A stretch of 64,000 bases of DNA from JAJRVM01 sp041752115 (GCA_041752115.1 JBGSHS010000375.1:1-64000); one strand, 5' to 3'; positions 1 through 9,902 are shown, counted from the first letter of the stretch. The notes: generated by a model not told the origin, from the letters alone. Program-made: numbers and translations.

Positions 1-1656
1 TTGAAAGCCGTCGACGCTGTCGATTTCCACTTCGTCGCTGCGGCAGTGCTGACGTAGCCAACGGACTTGCGCTGCGTAGGGTGTGATCACGGCGATGTCG
101 CGCGGCGGGATGCCTGCTTCTGACAGTTGCTGCAGCTTGGCCAGAATCAGCTTTCCTTCCCGGGGATTGCAGCGGCTTTCTCCGTCCGGCTCAGGCTCTT
201 CGTTCCATCCGGCACCGGCGGTATCGATGAAGGTCACCGGTTCGCAGACCAGGGGCGACGGATCAGCCAAGGGCAGATCACTCAGCAGATGGGAAGCCAC
301 CGACGCATGTGCTGCGAGCGTACCGTCGTAGAATTGCCTGGACGAGAATGCCATGATATCCGCATGCATGCGGTACTGAACATCAAGTCGACGCGTGATG
401 CCGTCGCCATAGAGCTGAACCAATCGTTCCAGGAGACTGACGCCGAAGCCGGCGCGCATGGCCTGAGCCGATAGCACTGTAGGTGGAAGCTGGCAATGGT
501 CGCCGGCGAGAATGAGCTTGTCTCCGTGGATCACCGGGACCCAGCAGCCAGGTTCTGTTGACTGGCAGGCTTCGTCGATCACTACCCAGTCGAATCGGCG
601 TTCGCCCAACAGTTCTTCGCTGAACGTTGTCGTAGCACACACGACATCAGCTCGGTCCAGCACCGAGGCGATGGTCTGCCGTTCCAGCTGTCTCGCTTCC
701 ACTTGGAGCTGCCGTGCTTCCTGCCGCCAGGCTTGTTTCTCGCCGGGAGCCGGTTTGGCCCGCGTGTACCTTCCCGCCTTGCGCCACAGCTGTTCGGCCT
801 GCCGCCGGAGATCATGCACGATACGCGTCGTGTCGTCGTCCGCGACCTGCGCGTCGAGCGTGTACACACGCAGCTGTGCATCCACTCGAGCTGGATGGCC
901 AAGCCGCACGACTTTCTGTCGCCTTGCTACCAGTCGCTCCAGCAGATTATCTACGGCAGTATTGCTCGGCGCGCAGGCGAGCACTTTGCTTCCCCGCGCG
1001 ACGGCCTGACACATCAATTCGACCAAAGTGGTTGTCTTGCCAGTGCCTGGCGGGCCGTGAATGATCGCCACATCCTCGGCGGTGAGTGCAAAGCGAATGG
1101 CCTGCCGCTGCGAGTGGTCCAGGTCGGCGACGAAGGTGCAGTCCGTTTCGCGGCCGAAACGAGGTTCGCGTCCGCCGAGCAAGACCTTTCGCAGTTCGCC
1201 GACTCGGCCGCGCGCTTCCTGGACAACACGCAGCGCGGCTTGCTGGCGGCGACGTGTGATCTCGTCGGGACACAAGTCGATCCGAAACCGATCGCCTTCC
1301 GGCCATTGGTCGGTGGAGATCTGCAGTCGTTCTGTGCGTGCCACACTCACTACGCCGTACTGCGTGGCTGAAGGATCCTCCAGGGAAGAGAGTACAACGG
1401 GAGACCCCACGCGAAACCGATTCCAGGGAAGCCGGAGCGTACGATTGCGTTTGACTAAGGTGAGCAGGACGCGTCCGCCCACCTCCAGGTCATGATCTTC
1501 GATCACAAGGTCCACCAGAGTATCGCCAGACCTTTCGACGTCGGACTGTGCAGCTTGCTGCAGTCGTCTGGCCAGCTGCTCTTTCTCTGCCTCCGATTCC
1601 CACTGCAGCCACTCAGCCAACTGTCGAAAGAAGGCGACGGAGTCCATTTCGGTCAT
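1..1656 (-). CDS. SF1 DNA/RNA helicase, UPF1/IGHMBP2-like (3' end outside window)
   Basis: ATP-dependent helicase of superfamily 1, most like the Dna2/Upf1/IGHMBP2 group. The 552 codons in the window run without a stop to the left edge. Visible motifs in order: Walker A GPPGTGKT near residue 204, Walker B as DEAC near 359 followed by GDHCQLPPTV (motif III), QYRMH near 429 (motif IV region), and a motif V start SVDGFQ at the very edge. Motif VI lies outside the window. The N-terminal 150 residues resemble the OB-like region of this family. The start ATG at 1656 overlaps the stop of the upstream gene (ATGA), which suggests translational coupling. The substrate (DNA or RNA) cannot be decided from sequence. 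Confidence 0.93.
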   Translation of the reverse strand, partial: MTEMDSVAFFRQLAEWLQWESEAEKEQLARRLQQAAQSDVERSGDTLVDLVIEDHDLEVGGRVLLTLVKRNRTLRLPWNRFRVGSPVVLSSLEDPSATQYGVVSVARTERLQISTDQWPEGDRFRIDLCPDEITRRRQQAALRVVQEARGRVGELRKVLLGGREPRFGRETDCTFVADLDHSQRQAIRFALTAEDVAIIHGPPGTGKTTTLVELMCQAVARGSKVLACAPSNTAVDNLLERLVARRQKVVRLGHPARVDAQLRVYTLDAQVADDDTTRIVHDLRRQAEQLWRKAGRYTRAKPAPGEKQAWRQEARQLQVEARQLERQTIASVLDRADVVCATTTFSEELLGERRFDWVVIDEACQSTEPGCWVPVIHGDKLILAGDHCQLPPTVLSAQAMRAGFGVSLLERLVQLYGDGITRRLDVQYRMHADIMAFSSRQFYDGTLAAHASVASHLLSDLPLADPSPLVCEPVTFIDTAGAGWNEEPEPDGESRCNPREGKLILAKLQQLSEAGIPPRDIAVITPYAAQVRWLRQHCRSDEVEIDSVDGFQ

Positions 1657-3263
1657 CGATTACCCGATCCGCCGGGGAGTTCCATCGGCAGCGGTTCTGG
1701 AGCATACGGCACAAAGCGAAAGCTGTAGAGATCGGCGTCTTTGAGCACGAAGCGGAGTCGGACAGGCTGGCCGGCCAGCGAACGAACGTCGCCGCCGGCC
1801 TGTTTCCACCGCACAACCTGCTCGAGGTGGTCTCCGAAGATCGGCCAACAGTCGCTCAGACGATAACCGTCGTACGGTTGTCCAGCCGCATTCTGGACCT
1901 CGACCTGCACCGATCCGGCTCCCGACGTCTCGAGGTTGAGCGTGAGATTGCCTCCGTCGAAGATGACTGGCTTGGTGATCAGTTCACCTCCTGACAGAGG
2001 AGCAGACGCCGAGACAAATCCGTCCAGACGCAGCGTCAGGCGGCGGATGGCCGTGGATGTGCCTTCCCAGTAGCTTTCGGTCGCGTAAAGCGAGATTTCG
2101 GGAGGAGCGTGCTCGAGAGTCGATGCGGTCTCCACCATTCCCCAAAAGATGAAGTTGTCGCCGTACACCCAACTGTCGCGTTGCTGAGGCCCGGGGCGTA
2201 CGAACGCTTCGCCCCACCGCCGGAAATGGTGGCCATCGCGGCTGGTCATGAACAACCCATCGGTGACGGCTGCTCCGTATCGCGGGTGCACCGTGGCTCG
2301 CGCCAGTCGCTCGTCCCGACCGGGCAAGTCGCTCAACGGTGGTGACCACTCTCGCTCCGTATAGCGCATGGGGAATCCCATCAGGACGTGCGGTGCTCGA
2401 TAGTAGGGCTGGATCTGGTTCGTGTAGAGGTGCTCGTCGGGCGAGTCGACGTATGTCAAGTCCACCGGTTCACTCCAATTCACCAGATCAGAAGAATCAG
2501 CGGTACGGATCGCGCGAAATCCGCCGGGATTCCAGTTGTCTGCCTTTGTGACTCCTTCTGTGAAGATTCTCCAGTACGCGCGATAGGCACCCAGCGTCGG
2601 ATCCCAGAAGGCGAGGTTCTGCGAGTCGAATGCACCGGCCGTTGTGAAAGGCTCTTTCGACATCAGCGAGAAGCGGATACCATCGCCAGACGCCAGGAAG
2701 TACAGGCCCTGCGGCTTGGAACCGACGACAACGATCTTGTATCTCTGCTGGGGAGGACAATGGGGATTGGTGTCCAGAAAGGCCGCCGTGTGTGCCGGAT
2801 CGCCACCGATTTCGGCCATGGATTGCGGCGTGAGAATGATGTTGTTCTGGGACGAGCCGGCGTACTCACAGAGTCCGAGTTCGGGACGGCGCCAGTGGAT
2901 CCCATCATCACTTTCGGCGTAGCAGAAGACCCACGGATGCTCGGCGAGTGCCTTGGTGGCCGGGCCCCCCGTGCAGTACTGTCCGCCATGGTAATACATG
3001 CGATAGACATTTCCATCGTGAAATACCGACTGGTATGAAGCGGCGTTGCCTTCCCAGGGGGCATCCGTCTGAAAGACGATCTCGCGACGTTCCGGGTGAT
3101 GCAGAACCAGACGCAACTCAGCGCTGCGAGAGTCAATCAAGTAGTCATCGACCAGCAGCTCCCGGCGCGAGCCGATATCGATCGGTGCATCGTTGGCGAA
3201 CACGGCAGGCGAACACAACGGGAGCGTCAAAACGACGGCCGTGAGAAACAGAAGACATCGCAT
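1653..3263 (-). CDS. Secreted GH32/GH43-like five-bladed propeller protein
   Basis: A 536-aa protein with a clear signal peptide (about residues 1-23, ending in AVFAND). It then shows a repeated pattern typical of planctomycete proteins with a GH32/GH62/GH43-like propeller fold: LVDDYLID near the N-terminus, YRMYYHG, FCYAESDDGIHWRRPELGL, and TSRDGHHFRRW later. No catalytic triad can be assigned with certainty, so activity is unproven. An SD-like AGGTGG precedes the ATG by 6 nt. It lies between the helicase (4-bp overlap) and a secreted hydrolase, in the same direction. A role in polysaccharide or sugar-derivative breakdown at the cell surface is inference. Confidence 0.8.
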   Translation of the reverse strand: MRCLLFLTAVVLTLPLCSPAVFANDAPIDIGSRRELLVDDYLIDSRSAELRLVLHHPERREIVFQTDAPWEGNAASYQSVFHDGNVYRMYYHGGQYCTGGPATKALAEHPWVFCYAESDDGIHWRRPELGLCEYAGSSQNNIILTPQSMAEIGGDPAHTAAFLDTNPHCPPQQRYKIVVVGSKPQGLYFLASGDGIRFSLMSKEPFTTAGAFDSQNLAFWDPTLGAYRAYWRIFTEGVTKADNWNPGGFRAIRTADSSDLVNWSEPVDLTYVDSPDEHLYTNQIQPYYRAPHVLMGFPMRYTEREWSPPLSDLPGRDERLARATVHPRYGAAVTDGLFMTSRDGHHFRRWGEAFVRPGPQQRDSWVYGDNFIFWGMVETASTLEHAPPEISLYATESYWEGTSTAIRRLTLRLDGFVSASAPLSGGELITKPVIFDGGNLTLNLETSGAGSVQVEVQNAAGQPYDGYRLSDCWPIFGDHLEQVVRWKQAGGDVRSLAGQPVRLRFVLKDADLYSFRFVPYAPEPLPMELPGGSGNR

Positions 3264-3301
3264 GGCGGTCCACCTTTCGTAAAGGAGGAAGACGGAAGGC
3301 G

Positions 3302-4408
3302 TTACTTTGCCTCGGGACGCAGTACGCCGTCGATGAAGGCATATGCTTGTTGGCGGATGACGTCGGGAAAATCGTGTTCACAATCGGGATGCTCGACGAC
3401 CATTCCACCGGCGTTGCCCAGCAACTCATACACCGGGTGCGCTGCCGCAACGCACTCATCGACACTCTGCCAGCGAAAGTTGGCGTCCTGCAGAGGGGCG
3501 TTGATGAAGATGGGGCGAGGAGCAATCGCGCCGAGCAACTCGTGGAAATCGAAAGGAATGTCGGTCAGTCGGCCATGGTAATGCGACAGTCGCGGCATGT
3601 AGCGGATCTGGCACCAGCCGGCTCCAAACAGCCAGTATCGTTCCGCTCCGTCGTAATAGTGCAGGAACGAATCGAACCCGCAACTGGTCACCAAGACGCT
3701 GATTCGCGGCTCAAACACTGCTGTGAAGATCGCGTTGTGACCTCCCAATGAGTGGCCGATGGCTGCGATACCGTGCGAGGTGTCCACATAGGGCAGCGAC
3801 TCCAAAAGATCCAGAGCACGAGAATTGTCCCAGATGGCTTTCATGGTGCCGCTCTCATATCCCAGCTTCTGCAGGTTCGGCCAATAGTTGGCCAGATGCG
3901 GATAGGACGGAGACAAAGTCACATAGCCTCGGGCAGCCAGCTCCGCCGCGTAGTTCCGGCGCGGAAGCCCACCCAGACCAACCACCACCTGATGGCCGAC
4001 CGCATTATCGGTCGGGTGCAGGCACAGCACCGCCGGAGCCGGATGCGTTCCCGTGCGAGCTTGTTTGGGAATACAGAGATAGGCTGGCGTGCGGCAGTCT
4101 GGCTCCGACTGGTACGTGATAAGCTGACGAACATAGGCCCCGGCATCCTCTTCCTGTTCGATTTGGATGTCCAGCGGAACTCGCCGCTGGTCTGCAGGAA
4201 ACGGCCCCATGACGTGCTGCATGCCGGCCACGATCTCGACACGACGCAGCTCCCATTCTTTGGCGGAAGAGACGTTCTGAACTTGACCTTGTTCGTCGCG
4301 CATCTGCAGCAGCTGCCGGCGATCCAGCCGCTGCGGCTCAGCGCACCAGGCCAGACTGCAGAGCGAGCCCAAAACGACGGCCGTCAGGTGTACGCTGTAC
4401 CGACTCAT
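3302..4408 (-). CDS. Secreted alpha/beta hydrolase (dienelactone hydrolase / acetyl-xylan esterase-like)
   Basis: A 368-aa serine hydrolase with an N-terminal signal peptide (residues 1-22, ending AWCAEP). The nucleophile elbow is GHSLGGH, a candidate acid is Asp in the DANFRWQSVDE stretch, and the catalytic His is probably in EHDFPD near the C-terminus. This layout matches the DLH/acetyl-xylan-esterase-like hydrolases common in planctomycetes. AGGAGACG precedes the start at a good distance. It is co-directional with the propeller protein 38 bp downstream, so the two may form a secreted carbohydrate-processing unit. The ester substrate is unknown. Confidence 0.85.
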   Translation of the reverse strand: MSRYSVHLTAVVLGSLCSLAWCAEPQRLDRRQLLQMRDEQGQVQNVSSAKEWELRRVEIVAGMQHVMGPFPADQRRVPLDIQIEQEEDAGAYVRQLITYQSEPDCRTPAYLCIPKQARTGTHPAPAVLCLHPTDNAVGHQVVVGLGGLPRRNYAAELAARGYVTLSPSYPHLANYWPNLQKLGYESGTMKAIWDNSRALDLLESLPYVDTSHGIAAIGHSLGGHNAIFTAVFEPRISVLVTSCGFDSFLHYYDGAERYWLFGAGWCQIRYMPRLSHYHGRLTDIPFDFHELLGAIAPRPIFINAPLQDANFRWQSVDECVAAAHPVYELLGNAGGMVVEHPDCEHDFPDVIRQQAYAFIDGVLRPEAK

Positions 4409-4537
4409 GGTTCGTCTCCTGTCGGTGCTTCTCTCCCGTCAGCCAGGTGGCAGACGGGCAACACGGATCCGTTCGCTTATGACCACGCGTCCGCGCCAGA
4501 TCCGACGCGGACGCGTGCGCTCGGTTGGACGTTTCCA

Positions 4538-6526
4538 TCACGCTCCATACTCGCGGATGGCAGCGTCAAGTTTGGGAAGTAGCACAAGCAGGAACAGGGC
4601 GACAGCACCCGAGAGCGCCGCCAACAGCAGGAAGAAACCCACGGGCGTCATCGCATCCTGCACACTGCCAAAGAATCCCGACAGATTGTTGCCAAAGGCG
4701 GTGGCCAGAAACCAGCCTCCCATGGTCAGCCCGACAAGCCGTTTGGGCGACAGTTTGGTGACCAGAGAGAGTCCCATCGGTGAGAGGCACAGTTCACCCA
4801 GCGTGACCATGCCATAGAACGCAGCCAACCACAGTCCTGACACTTTGTACATTCCTCCATCGCTCACACTTCCCGCCAGAGCCATGATCAACAGCGAGAC
4901 GGTCGTCAGGAGCATGCCATAGAGGAGCTTCTTGGCGGTGGGGATCCCCTTGTTCATTCGGACTCGCCAGTTGAAAAACGCGACTACCACGGGGGTCAGT
5001 AGCACAACGAAGATCGCGTTCCAGCTCTGGTAGACTTCGGGGTTCACGACCGGCAGGAACTCACCCGGCGGCAAGGTCGCGGGTTCGCGTCCGAAACGGT
5101 CTCGATAGGTGGCGTAGATCGAATCGTATGTCACCTGATCGGTCAGGTAGGTGCCGATGGCCAGGCCCTCGATGTCGCGAATGAACACGGCCGAACCAAC
5201 AGGGCGGGCGGTATCCGGAACCTCGACGGTCACCGTTGCCTGGCCATGGCTGTCGACGCCCGTTTCCACACGCACGACGCCTGGCGGATAGACGCGCGCA
5301 GCGCGGGCACGCCAGTTGTCCGGAACCGCTTCGCCCACATCGAATCGTTCCACGCGAAGATCATCTGGCAACGATTCCGCCAAGGCATCGACTACGGCCG
5401 AGTCCATTCGCTGCTGACCGTACATGCGGGCGACAATGTCGGGCGTCAAGTTCGGCAGGTCCACGTACTGGTCGACCACCAGCAAGCTGCGCGGATCAGG
5501 ACGCGGAGTGGCTTCATTTGCATTGGCATAATAGTTGGGCAACGCCTCCTGTTCGGCCCACGGGTTGAGCGTACTGACCAGCAGGTTAGAGCCCTTCAGC
5601 TGCCGGTCCGTGTCGTCGCGAGCCCACTGAGTCATCGCCGATCCGTTCAGATGCAGGATCATGAAAAATGCGGCGCCGGCCATGTAAATCGGTAGAAGCG
5701 ACAGCAGCCCCGCCTTCTCTTTCTCGCGAGCAGTCAGGCCCAACTGCACAAAGAAGATGATGACCGGGATCATGCCGGCCATGAATCCGCACACCGCAGG
5801 CCGCAACGGGATCGATGGCGGCAGGTACATCCGAGCCAGCAAGTAACCGACAATGCCGGTGAAAAAGGCGGGTAACAAGATCTTCAGAAAAATCGTGCCG
5901 AAACCGGTGTCTTCGGGATCCTGCTGAGGCTTGCGATCGGCGTCGGCCAGCGACCGCCAGGTGGCCAGGAGTATCGCGACCGCAATGATCAGTCCAACAC
6001 CGGCTACACGAAACGTCCAGAGCCACCCATAGGCGTTGCGGACCGCCGGCGCGACGTAGAAGGTCGCCAGGAACGCTCCAATGTTGATTCCCATGTAGAA
6101 GATATTGAAACCAGCATCGCGACGCTGGTCTCCCGGTGCGTACAGATTGCCCACCATGACGGAAATGTTCGGCTTGAAGAACCCGTTGCCAATGATCAGG
6201 GCGATCAGGCCGAGCGTGAACGGATAGAATCCAGGGGTTCCCATCAGGAACAAACCGCCGGCCATCATCAGGCCGCCCAGGAGTACGGCGAGTCGGTAGC
6301 CCAGAAAGCGGTCGGCGATCATGCCGCCAAGAAACGGCGTGAAGTAGACGAATGCGAGATACATTCCATAGATTTCATTGCCTTGCGCAGCCGGCAGCCC
6401 CAGGCCTCCTCGCTCGACGTCCGTCGCGTAAAGGAGCAAGATACCGACGATCGTGTAGAACGCCAATCGCTCCCACATCTCAGTGAAAAAGAGCGGGAAC
6501 AGCCCTTTGGGGTGGCCCAACGCCAT
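4538..6526 (-). CDS. POT family proton-coupled peptide transporter
   Basis: Proton-dependent oligopeptide symporter (MFS, POT/PTR2 family) of 662 aa from the chosen start. The start MALGHPKGLFPLFFTEMWER is preferred over an upstream in-frame codon because AGGGAGAA precedes it and the family always begins near this WER/FYT motif. The PTR2 signature is present (FYMGINIGAFLATF). Unlike E. coli DtpA-type proteins it has an insertion of about 180 residues between membrane segments (roughly residues 310-490, rich in Asp, Pro and Val), a layout also found in other planctomycete and Bacteroidetes POTs. It would import di- and tripeptides across the inner membrane. Confidence 0.92.
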   Translation of the reverse strand: MALGHPKGLFPLFFTEMWERLAFYTIVGILLLYATDVERGGLGLPAAQGNEIYGMYLAFVYFTPFLGGMIADRFLGYRLAVLLGGLMMAGGLFLMGTPGFYPFTLGLIALIIGNGFFKPNISVMVGNLYAPGDQRRDAGFNIFYMGINIGAFLATFYVAPAVRNAYGWLWTFRVAGVGLIIAVAILLATWRSLADADRKPQQDPEDTGFGTIFLKILLPAFFTGIVGYLLARMYLPPSIPLRPAVCGFMAGMIPVIIFFVQLGLTAREKEKAGLLSLLPIYMAGAAFFMILHLNGSAMTQWARDDTDRQLKGSNLLVSTLNPWAEQEALPNYYANANEATPRPDPRSLLVVDQYVDLPNLTPDIVARMYGQQRMDSAVVDALAESLPDDLRVERFDVGEAVPDNWRARAARVYPPGVVRVETGVDSHGQATVTVEVPDTARPVGSAVFIRDIEGLAIGTYLTDQVTYDSIYATYRDRFGREPATLPPGEFLPVVNPEVYQSWNAIFVVLLTPVVVAFFNWRVRMNKGIPTAKKLLYGMLLTTVSLLIMALAGSVSDGGMYKVSGLWLAAFYGMVTLGELCLSPMGLSLVTKLSPKRLVGLTMGGWFLATAFGNNLSGFFGSVQDAMTPVGFFLLLAALSGAVALFLLVLLPKLDAAIREYGA

Positions 6527-7179
6527 ACGCGGTTCTCCCTTTCGATTCGGAACTACCAGTCTATTCACGACAGTCGTCCGACATGTCGCAGAAGAAATGC
6601 TCGCAGCGCTTCGGAGGGGCTGCACGTCGAGTTGTGGTTACTCGACCGTCATGCCAAGAGCCGTCTGCGAGTCTCCGTATGGTACCCGGAATCCCCGGTC
6701 AGGTCATCACCGCAGACGTGAGTTTGTTCGATCCAGCACCGAACCCTAGAGAATGCTCCAACACCGGAGGCCGACGGGCAGAGAACCGAAGTGTCCGAAT
6801 ACCGCAACCGCTCGCTCCCAGCCCGTCGGGACAGGATGGCGATCATCGGGCCAAGGCATGCGGGAGAAACAACTGTGGCGTATTCCTTGTAGCCACGCTC
6901 GCGCAGACCGTAGGAAACAACTCGCTGTCTGGCGACGGCATCGAGAAACGTGGAAGTACCTTCTTCCCGCGGTCCCCAGGTGCTGAGCGAGCAGAGAGGG
7001 ACGTGGCGAGAGGAACGACAGGGAGCTTCGTGAACAGTCGATGGTCGCGCTACACGGCGGGCGGTCACGCTGCCCCCGGTATGCCGCTCCGCCCTGGGGA
7101 GCGTCTGCCCGCCCTGGGGAGCGTCTGCCCGCCCTGAATCGGCCGAGGCATGCTTCTCAGAAAAACGGAGTTGTTTTGG
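6527..7179. other. Intergenic region with a small tandem duplication
   Basis: About 650 bases between the divergent POT transporter and Rrf2 regulator. I see no coding sequence with a plausible start or family. Positions 7091-7110 and 7111-7130 are identical 20-bp tandem copies (beginning gccctgggga), with a third partial copy after them. No terminator or RNA gene is evident. Confidence 0.5.
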
Positions 7180-7228
7180 TTGACGCGTGATGGGCCGGTG
7201 TTACAAATATGTCAAACACGTACATATT
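7180..7228 (+). promoter_or_regulatory. Promoter with palindromic Rrf2/NsrR-type operator
   Basis: A -35-like TTGACG at 7180-7185 and a -10-like TACAAA at 7202-7207 (16-bp spacer) lie just upstream of the Rrf2 gene. A perfect inverted repeat AATATGT (7206-7212) / ACATATT (7222-7228), 9-bp spacer, overlaps the -10 and the start region. Dimeric Rrf2 proteins bind AT-rich dyads of this size, so autoregulation is a reasonable inference. Confidence 0.6.
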
Positions 7229-7254
7229 AAGCCTGTTTGCGTAAAGGAAGCGGC

Positions 7255-7701
7255 ATGCGCCTGACCATGCTGACCGATTTCGCTTTGCGAATACTGATGT
7301 ACCTCGCGGCGACGGAGGCACGCTCGACGGCCGCCGAAGTGGCACGGTGCTACGGCGTGTCAGGACATCACATTTCCAAGGTTGTGAATCAGCTGGCCCG
7401 GTTCGGCTATGTGCGTAGTGCGCGCGGCAGTGGCGGTGGCATCGAATTGGCGCGGCGTCCCGACGAGATCCGTCTGGGCGACGTTCTCCAAGCGTTCGAG
7501 GGCAACATGCACCTGCTCGACTGCGTATCGACCCCCGACGTCTGTTCCATTCAGTCGTTCTGCAAACTCAAAGGTGTGTTGGACAAGGCAGAGCGAATTC
7601 AACTGGATTATCTCAACGGAGTGACATTGGCCGACGTAATCCCCTCCAAACGAAAACTCAGCAATCGAAACGCCGCTGCGGACGATTCGCTCACCAGTTG
7701 A
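7255..7701 (+). CDS. Rrf2 family transcriptional regulator, NsrR-like, with Fe-S cysteines
   Basis: A 148-aa winged-helix regulator beginning MRLTMLTDFALRILMYLA, the NsrR/RirA-type N-terminus. AAAGGAAG precedes this ATG, so an in-frame codon 18 nt upstream is rejected. The recognition helix region is SGHHISKVVNQL and the wing is SARGSGGGI. Three cysteines near residues 88-101 (C-x6-C-x5-C) fit a [Fe-S] ligand set as in NsrR or IscR, which points to sensing of nitric oxide or Fe-S status. It is followed by a heme protein gene 150 bp downstream, a plausible target. The effector is inferred, not shown. Confidence 0.88.
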   Translation: MRLTMLTDFALRILMYLAATEARSTAAEVARCYGVSGHHISKVVNQLARFGYVRSARGSGGGIELARRPDEIRLGDVLQAFEGNMHLLDCVSTPDVCSIQSFCKLKGVLDKAERIQLDYLNGVTLADVIPSKRKLSNRNAAADDSLTS

Positions 7702-7850
7702 TCGAGGATGCCCAGCCGGACTTGAGTCGTCTGACGAATTCCCCTGATGGCAGCCACCAGGCTGTTGGAACGCCCGCACTGCGCGCCATGCGGGCGGTAC
7801 GTGTCGAAGTGAAGCAGTGACGTGGTCAACTACGGACAAAGGAGATGATA

Positions 7851-8429
7851 ATGAGTGCTTATCTGAAGTTGGTTGTGGGTGTAGCTGTGGTGTGTCTGGC
7901 GGCCGGTTGGCTGGGAATCAGAGACAAGGCGGCTCGCGCCGGGGATCAAGAGACGGCCAGTGCAGATGCCCAGGCAGACGCTCAGCAACCGGCCGGCGGG
8001 GCCGCAGTCGAGCGGGCTCGCAAGACAGTGCGCATGCTGGACAACATATACAAGCAGACGATCGTGCTGATCACAGACAAGTACGTGCATGACGAAGACG
8101 ACTTCGCAGCGGGAAGTGCGGCGGTGTTGCTGTTTGACCGCATCTCCGAGGGCGGCTCGCATCAGGTTCGCTTGCTCGACGTCACTGGGCAGCCCTATGA
8201 AGATAAGAACGTGGCACAGGATGAGTTCGAGAAAGAGGGAGTCAAGAAGATCAAGGCAGGAGCGGACTATTTCGAGCAGGTGGCCAGCCAGGACGGCCGC
8301 GGCGAGTTGCGAGCGATGACGGCGGTTCCGGTGGTGATGAAGCGCTGCATCATGTGCCACGACCATTACGCCGATGCGAAGGCGGGTGAGGCGATCGGAG
8401 CAATCAGCTACCGCGTGCCGCTGGAATGA
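7851..8429 (+). CDS. Secreted Tll0287-like c-type heme protein (DUF3365)
   Basis: A 192-aa exported protein. An N-terminal hydrophobic segment (LKLVVGVAVVCLAAGWLGI) is followed by an Ala/Asp/Gln-rich linker and a Tll0287-like heme-binding domain ending in one c-type motif CIMCH near residue 167. AAAGGAG sits 6 nt before the ATG at 7851; an ATG at 7845 is too close to it. Members of this family are periplasmic sensors or redox proteins with covalently bound heme. With the NsrR-like regulator directly upstream, a link to NO or redox stress is a working guess. Confidence 0.8.
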   Translation: MSAYLKLVVGVAVVCLAAGWLGIRDKAARAGDQETASADAQADAQQPAGGAAVERARKTVRMLDNIYKQTIVLITDKYVHDEDDFAAGSAAVLLFDRISEGGSHQVRLLDVTGQPYEDKNVAQDEFEKEGVKKIKAGADYFEQVASQDGRGELRAMTAVPVVMKRCIMCHDHYADAKAGEAIGAISYRVPLE

Positions 8430-8486
8430 CGGATATGCCCCGGCAGATATGGCCCAGATGCGCTCGCTCAAAGGGGGCGCCGCGGT

Positions 8487-9575
8487 TCAGTGGCCCCACC
8501 AGGGGAGCAACCGCTCGGAAAGCCCCATCACGATCTCAATGAAGATCAGGATGATCACAATCCACTCTAGACGGGCAGATCGCCGGTGCGCCGCCTCATC
8601 GGACAGGGTCGTGTACAGTGTATTGAGCAGTTGCAGCTTGTCACGGATGCTCTGATTAAACTGGTTCAAACCAAGACTCCGTGACGCCATGACATAGACG
8701 CGAGCAAGAAACGCGTCCGGAAATGGCTTGAAGGCATTCGTGACCGCTTCACTGAATGCCTGGCCGTCCAGCATGAATTCCCGGATCCGCGTCATTTGCG
8801 TCTTGACGCTGACCGCGCGCGAACTGTCGTCGTACGATGTCTCCAGGCTCCGATCGAGCTGGTAATCCATGTAGTTCAATTCTCGCAACTGCACGTTGGC
8901 CAGTTCGAGGACCGTCAAAACATCCTCCATATTGTGTCCCACCACCAGCGCTGCATTCCACGTCACAATGGTCAGGTCATCTTCATAGTAGGAGACTTGC
9001 GCTGCGAGTTCCTCCCGCTGTTGCTGGACCGACAGCGGCTGAGTATTGCTGCTTAACACACCCGCCAGTGCCGCCTGATGTTGAGTGATCGAGCGATCCA
9101 GCGGGCCGTGAGGGTCTGGCCACTGCGGAATCGTGAACACGAGGTAGTCTTCGTCGCGATCTCGCAGGTTCGGTGCGCGTACCGCCGGTTCAATAGCCTG
9201 GAGCAATGTACCCGCCCGGCTCCGCGCATCGGCCGCAAACTGAGCGCTGTCATACAGTTCGCTGCTGATATGAGCCAGTTGCTCGAGGGTCGCGCAGAAG
9301 GGAATCCGATAGTCCAGCGACACGGCTCCGAAATCGTAGATGGTGATGGCCACCGTGGCCTCGCTGCAAAAGGATTTCCCCTGAATCGGCTCCAGCTGGT
9401 GGCTCAGATATACCGGAAGCGGCTGCACGTTCATGAACGTGGGAGTCCGTGCGTGGTGGCGAAATCCGGTTCGTTCCCGCGCCTCCTGAATCAGACTCGT
9501 GCATCGCTTCAGGTCGACAGCAAAGCCGATGTCGAGGGCGTGGAAGAAATGGCAGCAGCCGGTGACGACAAGCAA
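8487..9575 (-). CDS. RMD1/YagE family protein (DUF155) with C-terminal membrane anchor
   Basis: About 362 aa. The C-terminal half carries the DUF155/RMD1 signature: a helical segment, then SDEAAHRRSARLEW and a single hydrophobic helix IVIILIFIEIVMGL close to the C-terminus. The N-terminal part (FHALDIGFAVDL, and later ATVAITIYDFGAVSLDYRIP) fits planctomycete members. The start is uncertain: TTG at 9575 lacks an SD, whereas AAGGAG at 9604-9609 is 8 nt upstream of an in-frame ATT at 9596, and an internal ATG at 9434 would remove conserved sequence. It converges on the heme protein gene. RMD1 proteins are membrane-bound and of poorly known function. Confidence 0.78.
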   Translation of the reverse strand: MLVVTGCCHFFHALDIGFAVDLKRCTSLIQEARERTGFRHHARTPTFMNVQPLPVYLSHQLEPIQGKSFCSEATVAITIYDFGAVSLDYRIPFCATLEQLAHISSELYDSAQFAADARSRAGTLLQAIEPAVRAPNLRDRDEDYLVFTIPQWPDPHGPLDRSITQHQAALAGVLSSNTQPLSVQQQREELAAQVSYYEDDLTIVTWNAALVVGHNMEDVLTVLELANVQLRELNYMDYQLDRSLETSYDDSSRAVSVKTQMTRIREFMLDGQAFSEAVTNAFKPFPDAFLARVYVMASRSLGLNQFNQSIRDKLQLLNTLYTTLSDEAAHRRSARLEWIVIILIFIEIVMGLSERLLPWWGH

Positions 9576-9902
9576 GTTGCCAGATGCAGCAGCAATGGAA
9601 GCGTCTCCTTGAGCGTGTTACCCAAACGAGAAATGGGCCGTTCTGGGACGGCACGACTGACCATCATTACCCGCGCGGTCAGCCTTGCAGTTCTCACCGT
9701 GTATGCTACCACCGCGTCGGGAAGCGGAGAACAGCAGGCGAGTTGCCGGGCATTTGCGTCCCATCGTCTGTCTCGTGACGCTGTCGGTACTCTGTTCCGA
9801 ACTGCCACTCTGGGGGCCTCGTGCCACGACGGGGGCTGGAATAACCGGCCCGGCTCGGCACGAAAATTGCGTCCTTGCCGGTCCACGAGGAGGGCATTTG
9901 TG

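Noticed and set aside
9078..9902. Long N-terminal extension of the DksA-like ORF
   Set aside because: It lies opposite the DUF155 gene, has no domain, and a good SD precedes the ATG at 9903.
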